From positions 1 through 18,369 of the forward strand of contig JAPSIJ010000011.1 of the NCBI GenBank assembly GCA_031178805.1: a DNA stretch of 18,369 nucleotides, given 5' to 3'. This DNA comes from Cellulomonas sp. (GTDB lineage Bacteria > Actinomycetota > Actinomycetes > Actinomycetales > Cellulomonadaceae). Positions 13,179-18,369 of this stretch are shown here, in pieces. The notes under the pieces were generated by a model that saw only the letters and a list, made by a program, of their open reading frames with translations, had not been told where the DNA came from and searched no databases. The position numbers and the translations under genes are program-made. Each line of letters starts with the position of its first letter. Positions within the stretch are counted from its first letter, which is position 1.

Positions 13179-15937
13179 GCCAGTATCGGCGTCAGGCGCG
13201 CCGCCGTGCCCGCCAGGGCGCCGCCCAGCGCGAGCAGGGCCAGCGCCGCCGAGGCGACCGGCGCGGCGTCGGCGCCGGTGGTGGCCAGGCCCGCGCCGGT
13301 GCTCCCCGCGGCGCCGGGCGTCGTCGGCCCGCCCGGGCCGCCGGGTGCGACCGGACCGCCCGGGTCCACGGGGTCCACCGGGTCGACGGGGTCCACGGGC
13401 GCCGCGGCGACGACCACGGTCACGGTCGCCGTGGCGCAGGCCTCTGAGCCGTCGGTCGCGCAGATCCGGTACGTGAAGGAGTCCGTGCCGGCGAAGCCGG
13501 GCTCCGGCGTGTAGACCAGGCCGCCGCTGGCGGGGGCCACCGTGCCGTGGGCGGGGCCCGTCGCCACCTCCGGCGGCAGCACCGTGCCGAGGTCGTTCGC
13601 GGTGACGTCCACCGCGACCGCCGTGCCCGCCGCGGTCGTGGCCGCGTCGTCGGTGGCCACCGGGTCCACCAGCACCGTGACCAGGCCGGTGGAGCACAGC
13701 GACGGCGTGCCGTCGTCGCACGCCGTGTACAGGTACAGGTCGCGGCCCGCGAACCCCGGCGGCGGGGTGTACGCGGTCAGCCCGCGGTCGGGCGTGAGCG
13801 TCGCGGCGCCGTGCACGGGCGGGAACACCTGCTGGAAGGTCACCTCGTCGCCGTCGGGGTCCGTCGCGTCGACCGGCCCGGTGGCCGGCGTGTCCACGGT
13901 GGTCACCAGGCTGACCAGCAGGGCCTGCGGCGGGTCGTTCGCGGGGATGACGTGCACCAGCACGTCGGCCGTCGCGCAGTCGGTGGGGTCGGCGGGCGCG
14001 CAGGTCGTGTAGCTGAAGGCGGCGTCACCGAGGTACACGCCGGGGTCGAACCGGACGGTGCCGGGGCCGGTCACCGCGGCGCCGCCGTGGCTCGCGGTGC
14101 CGACGGCGGAGACCACGGCGGTGGGCGTGTCGTTGTCGCCCACGGGGATGTCCACCGCGACCCCGGTGCGCGTGGTGACCTCGTCGGGCAGGGCGAGCGG
14201 GTGGACGACGACCGTGATCGTCGCCTGGTCGCACTGCGGCGGGTCCTGGTTGTCGCACGCCTCGAACGTGAACGTGTCCGTGCCGAGGAAGTCCGTGCCC
14301 GGCAGGTAGCCGAACCGCCCGGACGGCAGCATCAGCACGCCGCCGGACGCCGGGCCGCTCACCACGCGGTAGCGCAGCTGCAGGTCGGGGTCGGGCGAGG
14401 TCGCGGTCGCGCGGCCCAGCACCGGCTCGTTCGCGACGCCCTCGTACGTGGCGTCGTCGGCGGTCGGCGGGCCGACGGTCACGGGGGAGGCGTCCACCAG
14501 GGTGGTCACCGTCTCGGCGGGCGCCGTGCCGTCGTTGTTCGCGGGGTCCGGGTCGGGGGTAGTGGCGTCGGCGCGCACCGTGTTGACCAGGGTGCCGCTC
14601 GCGGGCGCCGTGCCGGTGACGGTGAGCGTCCGGACGGCGCCGTCGGCCAGGTCGCCCAGCGCCCAGGTCACCGTGCCGCCCGCGACCGCGCCGCCGTCGC
14701 TCGCGGACACCGCCGTCAGCGCCGGCGGCAGGGTGTCCGTGACCACGACGTCCTCCGCGACGTCGGGGCCGGCGTTGGTCGCCGTCACCGTGTACGTGAC
14801 GGTGCCGCCCGGTGCCACCCGCGCCGGCCCGGTCTTGGCCACCTGCACGTCCGCGCCCACGCGGGACACCGGGTCGGCGCAGTCCGGGGCGGGGTAGTCG
14901 TCGGGGGCGGGGAGGACCACGTCGCCGCGCACGACGTTCGCCACCGTGCCGCCCCCCGTCGCGGGGAACGTCGCGCCGGGGGCGTCGACGACGACGGGCG
15001 CCGTCGCGTCGTCGCCCGCGAACGTGCCCTGGACGCCGGTGGTGCCCGCGAACACGTACCGGCCGTAGCCGGTGACCGTGCCGTCGTCGGTGAGCGACGC
15101 CGCGCTGAGCGCGGCGGTGGCCGCCTGCCGCCACGTGCCGTTCACCCGGAACGCGCCGTCCACCACCACCAGCCCGGTGCTGCCCGAGCCCGGGCCGTCG
15201 AGCGTCAGGTCCCCGGTCGTCCGCAGCACGCACCGGTTGTCCAGCGTGCCCGAGCCGTTCGTGGTCAGCGCGCCCTGCACCAGCGCCGTCCCCGCGTTCT
15301 GGAACGGCCCGTTCAGCACCGCCGCGCCCGCCACCGTGAGGTCGGCGTCGTTCACCAGGGTCACGCCGGAGTTGAGCGTCATCGGGCCCTGCACCGTGAA
15401 GGTGCCGGCGTTGGTGAACGTGCCGGCCGCCGGAGTCAGCGCGCCCGCCACCGTCAGCGTGGCCCCGGGCGCGTTGCTGATCTCCGCGGGCCCGTTCACG
15501 TTCAGGCCGGTGACCGTCGTCGTCCCCGCGTTGTCCAGGACGAACCCGGTGCTCACCGCGACGGACGGCAGCTCGAGCGTCCCGCCCGGCGCGACGTACA
15601 CCGTGCCCGCGGGGTTGTTCACGTACGCGGGGGACAGGGTCGCGCCCGCCGCGACGCACAGCGTCGCGCCGGCGGGCAGGGCGTCGACGCCGCCGGTGAC
15701 GGTGCCGGTCACCAGCACCACCTCCCCGGCGGCCACCTGCACCGGGGTGCCGTCCCCGGTGCCGGCCACGGTCCGGGTGGGCGCCGCGCAGTCGTCGGCC
15801 GGGGCGGCGGCGGCCGGCGCGGCGCCGGCGAGGCCCGCGCCCGTCAGGCCGCCGGCGGCCAGCAGCGCGGCCAGCAGGGCGGGCACGACCCGCATCCGGC
15901 GGCCGCCGGACGCGGCGGACCTGGTGCTCGACCCCAC
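13133..15937 (-). CDS. Large surface protein with beta-solenoid-like, DUF11 and cadherin-like repeats and a LATTG sorting signal
   Basis: A 934-residue wall-anchored, presumably adhesive or stalk-like protein. The start GTG 15937 has GGGGGG 6 bases upstream; ATG 15895 (14 residues later) lacks a ribosome site but is also possible. The signal peptide ends near residue 46. Residues 134-250 hold about six 20-residue repeats beginning with Asn-Ala (DNAGTTTVTG, TNAGTFTVQG, QNAGTALVQG), like a beta-solenoid. Residues 363-468 are a DUF11 domain. Residues about 490-845 are four cadherin/Ig-like repeats, each with a C-x7-C pair (561/569, 646/654, 740/748, 826/834). A Pro/Asp/Gly-rich linker, LATTG (884-888, a class E sortase-type LAxTG motif) and a hydrophobic helix (about 891-912) follow. 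The last 20 residues lack the usual basic tail, suggesting a frameshift. Ligand unknown. Confidence 0.85.
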   Translation of the reverse strand: MGSSTRSAASGGRRMRVVPALLAALLAAGGLTGAGLAGAAPAAAAPADDCAAPTRTVAGTGDGTPVQVAAGEVVLVTGTVTGGVDALPAGATLCVAAGATLSPAYVNNPAGTVYVAPGGTLELPSVAVSTGFVLDNAGTTTVTGLNVNGPAEISNAPGATLTVAGALTPAAGTFTNAGTFTVQGPMTLNSGVTLVNDADLTVAGAAVLNGPFQNAGTALVQGALTTNGSGTLDNRCVLRTTGDLTLDGPGSGSTGLVVVDGAFRVNGTWRQAATAALSAASLTDDGTVTGYGRYVFAGTTGVQGTFAGDDATAPVVVDAPGATFPATGGGTVANVVRGDVVLPAPDDYPAPDCADPVSRVGADVQVAKTGPARVAPGGTVTYTVTATNAGPDVAEDVVVTDTLPPALTAVSASDGGAVAGGTVTWALGDLADGAVRTLTVTGTAPASGTLVNTVRADATTPDPDPANNDGTAPAETVTTLVDASPVTVGPPTADDATYEGVANEPVLGRATATSPDPDLQLRYRVVSGPASGGVLMLPSGRFGYLPGTDFLGTDTFTFEACDNQDPPQCDQATITVVVHPLALPDEVTTRTGVAVDIPVGDNDTPTAVVSAVGTASHGGAAVTGPGTVRFDPGVYLGDAAFSYTTCAPADPTDCATADVLVHVIPANDPPQALLVSLVTTVDTPATGPVDATDPDGDEVTFQQVFPPVHGAATLTPDRGLTAYTPPPGFAGRDLYLYTACDDGTPSLCSTGLVTVLVDPVATDDAATTAAGTAVAVDVTANDLGTVLPPEVATGPAHGTVAPASGGLVYTPEPGFAGTDSFTYRICATDGSEACATATVTVVVAAAPVDPVDPVDPVDPGGPVAPGGPGGPTTPGAAGSTGAGLATTGADAAPVASAALALLALGGALAGTAARLTPILAWCPLPRTPPPAAPA
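13363..13398 (-). repeat. Four 9-base tandem repeats encoding a PVDPVDP linker
   Basis: Four consecutive copies of GGTCCACGG-like units (one with GGTCGACGG) encode Val-Asp-Pro repeats in the wall-spanning linker just before the sorting signal of the surface protein. Such repeats can change copy number and so the linker length. Confidence 0.85.
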
Positions 15938-16072
15938 GACATGCCCCCCGCGCGCGTCCGGCCCGGCCCGCGCCGGACCCGGCGCGACCGCTGGCGACAC
16001 CGTACGCAACGGCACCCGCGGGCGCAGCGGACGCGGACCGACGTCCCGGGCGGGACGTGTCGCCGGGGCGTC
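15938..16072. promoter_or_regulatory. Divergent intergenic region with two inverted repeats
   Basis: The 135 bases separate the surface-protein gene (minus) from the ThrE-type exporter (plus) and must carry both promoters, though no clear -35/-10 pair was identified. Two symmetric elements stand out: GTCCGGC/GCCGGAC with a 9-base loop (15956-15978), and ACGTCCC-GGGC-GGGACGT (16041-16058), which ends 14 bases before the exporter start and could be an operator or a leader hairpin. Confidence 0.4.
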
Positions 16073-17362
16073 ATGATGGGGCCCGTGCCCACCCAGCCCA
16101 CGGACGACGAGCTCCAGCTGATCCGCCAGTCCGGGGTCGCGCTCCGCATCGGCCGCCTCAGCCTGTCCGCGGGGACCGGCTCCTACCGCGTGAAGTCCTC
16201 GATGGCCCGCGTCGCGCACGCCATCGGCGTCGACCGGCACGAGGCGCACGTGACCCTCACCGAGATCACCACCACCTCGCACCGCGGGCCGAGCTTCCGC
16301 ACCGAGGTCGCCGAGGTGCGCTCGGTCGGCATCAACGCCGACCGGCTCGCCGAGCTCGAGCGGCTGGCGGGGTCGCTCGCCGCCCGCACCGCCGCCGGCG
16401 GCTCCGCGACCGTCGACGAGGTCAGCGCGGCCCTGGACCGCATCGAGCACAAGCCGCCCCTCTACCCCGACGTCGTCAACGCCCTGTGGGCGGCCGTCGC
16501 CTGCGCGGCGTTCGCCTTCCTCAACCACGGCGGGCCGATCGAGATGGCCGGCGCCTTCGTCGCGGCCTGGCTCGGCCAGCTGCTGCGCCGCACCCTGCTG
16601 CACCGGGGCCTGAACCAGTTCGGCGTCACGATGCTGGCCGCCGCGCTGGCCTGCCTGGCGTACCTGGGGGTCGTCACCGCCCTGCACGGCCTGGGCGCGA
16701 CCGAGGTGCGGCACGCCGCCGGGTACGTCTCCGCGGTGCTGTTCCTCGTGCCCGGGTTCCCGCTCGTCACGGGCGGCCTCGACCTCGCCAAGCTCGACTT
16801 CTCCGCGGGCGTCGCCCGGCTGACCTACGCGCTGATGATCCTCACCTCCGCGGCGCTCGCGGTCTGGGGCGTGTCCATCGCGGTCGGGCTGACGCCGGAC
16901 CCGGAGTCGCCGCCGGCCATCGCCGCGGGGACGCTCCTGGTGCTCCGCGCGGCCGCCAGCTTCGTCGGCGTGCTCGGGTTCGCCCTGATGTTCAACAGCC
17001 CGTGGCGGATGGCGCTCGGCGCCGCTGCGGTCGGCATGGTCGCCAACACCGGCCGCCTGGCGCTCGCGGACACCGGCCTGGCGCCGCAGGCGGCCGCCGC
17101 TGCCGCGGCGCTGCTCGTCGGCCTGCTCGCGGCCGTGCTCGCCCCGCGGCTCGGCGTCCCGCGGATCACCGTCTCCGTGCCGGCGGTCGTGATCATGGTC
17201 CCCGGGGTGTCGGCGTACCGGGCGGTGTTCTTCCTGTCGAACGGCGACACCACCGAGGCGCTCGCCTACGGCGTGCAGGCCGGTCTGGTCGTGGTCGCGC
17301 TCGCGGTCGGCCTCGCGGTCGCCCGGATGCTCACCGACCGGGAGTGGGCCTACGAGCACTGA
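16073..17362 (+). CDS. thrE: ThrE-family threonine/serine exporter
   Basis: A 429-residue membrane protein fusing both halves of the ThrE family. The soluble N-terminal part (about 15-130, DUF1212-like) contains LSAGTGSYRVKSSMARVAHAIGVDRHEAHV; it is followed by about ten hydrophobic segments from residue 137 on. The two halves each carry a VPG motif: FLVPGFPLVTGGLDL (224-238) in the first and IMVPGVSAYRAVFFLSNGD (374-392) in the C-terminal DUF3815-like half, as expected for an internally duplicated transporter. Corynebacterial ThrE exports threonine and serine using the proton gradient; other substrates are possible. The start is one of the two adjacent ATGs at 16073 and 16076, with only a weak GGGG-type ribosome site. 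The gene stands alone and is followed at once by a strong terminator. Confidence 0.88.
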   Translation: MMGPVPTQPTDDELQLIRQSGVALRIGRLSLSAGTGSYRVKSSMARVAHAIGVDRHEAHVTLTEITTTSHRGPSFRTEVAEVRSVGINADRLAELERLAGSLAARTAAGGSATVDEVSAALDRIEHKPPLYPDVVNALWAAVACAAFAFLNHGGPIEMAGAFVAAWLGQLLRRTLLHRGLNQFGVTMLAAALACLAYLGVVTALHGLGATEVRHAAGYVSAVLFLVPGFPLVTGGLDLAKLDFSAGVARLTYALMILTSAALAVWGVSIAVGLTPDPESPPAIAAGTLLVLRAAASFVGVLGFALMFNSPWRMALGAAAVGMVANTGRLALADTGLAPQAAAAAAALLVGLLAAVLAPRLGVPRITVSVPAVVIMVPGVSAYRAVFFLSNGDTTEALAYGVQAGLVVVALAVGLAVARMLTDREWAYEH

Positions 17363-17390
17363 CGCCGACGGGCGCTTTTGCCCGTCGGCG
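17363..17390 (+). terminator. Terminator of the ThrE-type exporter gene
   Basis: An 11-bp perfect stem (CGCCGACGGGC, 17363-17373, with GCCCGTCGGCG, 17380-17390) closes a GCTTTT loop right after the stop codon. No T-run follows, as is common in GC-rich actinobacteria. Confidence 0.8.
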
Positions 17391-17407
17391 GGGGCGCCCG
17401 GTACTGT
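17378..17407 (+). promoter_or_regulatory. Probable tRNA-Ser promoter overlapping the upstream terminator
   Basis: TTGCCC (17378-17383) and TACTGT (17402-17407) are separated by 18 bases; the -10 fits the actinobacterial TANNNT pattern and ends 10 bases before the mature tRNA. The -35 lies in the loop and 3' arm of the preceding terminator hairpin. Confidence 0.5.
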
Positions 17408-17417
17408 GGCGCAGTCT

Positions 17418-17506
17418 GGAGACGTCGCATAGCCAGGTCTAGTGCGCGACCCTGCTAAGGTCGTGAAGGGGCAACCCTTCCGTGGGTTCAAATCCCACCG
17501 TCTCCG
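17418..17506 (+). tRNA. tRNA-Ser(GCT)
   Basis: The 89-base cloverleaf has acceptor GGAGACG/CGTCTCC, discriminator G, an anticodon stem CGACC/GGTCG around loop CTGCTAA (anticodon GCT, reading AGC/AGT), a long class II variable arm (AAGGG-GCAA-CCCTT) typical of tRNA-Ser, and a T arm GTGGG-TTCAAAT-CCCAC. CCA is not encoded. No integrase or repeated 3' end was seen nearby. Confidence 0.95.
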
Positions 17507-17511
17507 CTTCC

Positions 17512-17544
17512 CGAAGGGCCCGGTCATGGCGACCGGGCCCTTCG
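17512..17544 (+). terminator. Terminator after tRNA-Ser
   Basis: A perfect 14-bp stem (CGAAGGGCCCGGTC, 17512-17525, with GACCGGGCCCTTCG, 17531-17544) with a 5-base loop starts 6 bases after the tRNA. Confidence 0.85.
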
Positions 17545-17574
17545 TCGTGCGCGGTCCGCGGGCGTCCGGAGCCG

Positions 17575-17622
17575 CGATCCGGGCCGCCATCCGGGCCACG
17601 ATCCGGGCCACGATCCGGGCCA
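17575..17622. repeat. Four 12-base tandem repeats between tRNA-Ser and DUF4397 gene
   Basis: Four head-to-tail units of CGATCCGGGCCA occupy 17575-17622; units 3 and 4 are identical, unit 1 differs at its last base and unit 2 at its second. There is no spacer, so this is a short tandem array and not a CRISPR. No coding role is supported. Confidence 0.85.
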
Positions 17623-17728
17623 TGGGGAGAAACCGGGACAGACAGGTGCATCCATGGCGGCCGGTCGCGCCGTAGTGGAGGTGTCAGCACACCTGGCCCC
17701 CTCGGGGGCACGGACCGAGGAGCACCCC
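17623..17728 (+). promoter_or_regulatory. Upstream region of the DUF4397 gene with paired hairpins
   Basis: No clear promoter was found. Two small adjacent stems precede the ribosome site: AGGTGT-CAGC-ACACCT (17679-17694) and GCCCCC-TC-GGGGGC (17696-17709). They may form in the mRNA leader. GAGGAG at 17717-17722 is the ribosome site. Confidence 0.35.
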
Positions 17729-18369
17729 ATGCGTCATCGTCCGCTCGTCACCGCCGGCGCCGGACTGGCCGCCGCCGTGGTCGCCGTCGCCGCCGCGCTG
17801 CCCGCCGCCGCCGCGTCGGCCGGCACCGCCCAGCTGTCCGTCCTGCACGGGGTCCCCGAGCTCACCGTCGACGTCTGGGTCGACGGGGCCGTCGCGCTCG
17901 ACGACTTCACACCCGGCACCCTCGCCGGGCCGCTCGACCTGCCGGCCGGCGCGCACACCGTGGCGATCACCGCCGCGGACGCCACCGACGCCGGCTCGCC
18001 GGCCATCGGCCCGGTCGACATCACCCTGGACGCCGGGGGCCGCTACACCGCCGTGGCGCACCTGACCGCCGAGGGCGAGCCGACCGCCACGCTGTTCACC
18101 GACGACACCTCCGCGGTGCCGGCCGGCCAGTCCCGGCTCACCGTCCGGCACACCGCGGCGGCCCCCGCCGTCGACGTGCTCGCCGGCGGCGCCCCGGTGC
18201 TGACGAACCTGTCGAACCCCGACGAGCAGACGGTCACCGTGCCCGCCGGCACCGTGTCCGCCGCGGTCGCCGCCACCGGCACCACCGAGCCCGTCGTCGG
18301 CCCGACCGACCTCGACCTCGCCGAGGGCGTGAGCACCGTCGTCTACGCCTGGGGCTCCCTGGAGGCCGG
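17729..18369 (+). CDS. Secreted DUF4397-domain protein (3' end outside window)
   Basis: ATG 17729 follows GAGGAG by 6 bases; the frame stays open for 213 codons to the window end. Residues 1-30 are a signal peptide (MRHRPLV, hydrophobic Ala/Val core, cleavage near AASA). The mature part starts AQLSVLHGVPELTVDVWVDG and continues with LPAGAHTVAITAA, the pattern of the DUF4397 beta-sandwich; a second related unit begins near SRLTVRHTAAAPAVDVLAGG (about 138). Proteins of this type in actinobacteria are exported, often with a C-terminal sorting signal or beside a sortase gene, but that part is not visible here. The function is unknown; a surface or wall-associated role is a guess. Confidence 0.85.
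   Translation, partial: MRHRPLVTAGAGLAAAVVAVAAALPAAAASAGTAQLSVLHGVPELTVDVWVDGAVALDDFTPGTLAGPLDLPAGAHTVAITAADATDAGSPAIGPVDITLDAGGRYTAVAHLTAEGEPTATLFTDDTSAVPAGQSRLTVRHTAAAPAVDVLAGGAPVLTNLSNPDEQTVTVPAGTVSAAVAATGTTEPVVGPTDLDLAEGVSTVVYAWGSLEA

Noticed and set aside
17575..17622. CRISPR array
   Set aside because: The units are 12 bases, directly adjacent, with no spacers and no cas genes nearby.
15938..17623. Upstream extension of the surface-protein frame across the ThrE region
   Set aside because: The extension is antisense to the exporter and the tRNA and has no domain content; the signal peptide begins at about 15937/15895.
17418..17728. Integrated element at the tRNA-Ser 3' end
   Set aside because: No integrase, no second copy of the tRNA 3' end and no change in base composition is visible within the window.

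Overview
The window is chromosomal DNA of a very GC-rich actinobacterium. It has GTG starts, strong G/C third-position bias, a sugar ABC importer with no ATPase gene of its own, and glycoside hydrolases, wall-anchored surface proteins and LAxTG/WxL-type surface chemistry. This looks like a plant-polysaccharide degrader of the Cellulomonas type. The genus is inferred from gene content; no rRNA or marker gene is present. The ends cut through two genes.

Left part (1-9483): a truncated secreted bulb-lectin protein (minus) diverges from a five-gene plus-strand operon. The operon encodes a sugar-binding lipoprotein, two CUT1 permeases, a GH3 beta-glycosidase and a GH43 beta-xylosidase/arabinofuranosidase-like enzyme, with gaps or overlaps from -4 to 41 bases. 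A 14-base LacI-type palindrome next to a TTGACA box precedes it, followed by a leader of about 160 bases with several inverted repeats. Converging on its end are a CE7 acetylesterase and, upstream of that, an Rv1155-like split-barrel flavoprotein. The enzymes lack signal peptides, so the simplest reading is import of (acetylated) xylo- or gluco-oligosaccharides and their breakdown in the cytoplasm.

Middle part (9572-15937, all minus): in transcription order, a 934-residue surface protein (beta-solenoid-like repeats, DUF11, four cadherin-like repeats, LATTG sorting signal); a YchJ/SEC-C protein overlapping its 3' end; a secreted alkaline phosphatase with a WxL-like C-terminal domain behind a PHO-box-like repeat; and a membrane-anchored DUF916/WxLIP-type protein behind a 13-bp hairpin. 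The phosphatase and DUF916 genes look like an actinobacterial version of the WxL/WxL-interacting-protein pair known from Firmicutes, here displaying an enzyme on the wall. The end of the surface protein looks frame-shifted: the neighbouring frame supplies the missing basic tail.

Right part (16073-18369, plus): a single-chain ThrE-type threonine/serine exporter with a clear terminator, a tRNA-Ser(GCT) whose probable promoter runs into that terminator, a post-tRNA terminator, four 12-base tandem repeats, and the start of a secreted DUF4397 protein cut by the window end. No phage, transposon, integrase or CRISPR array was seen.
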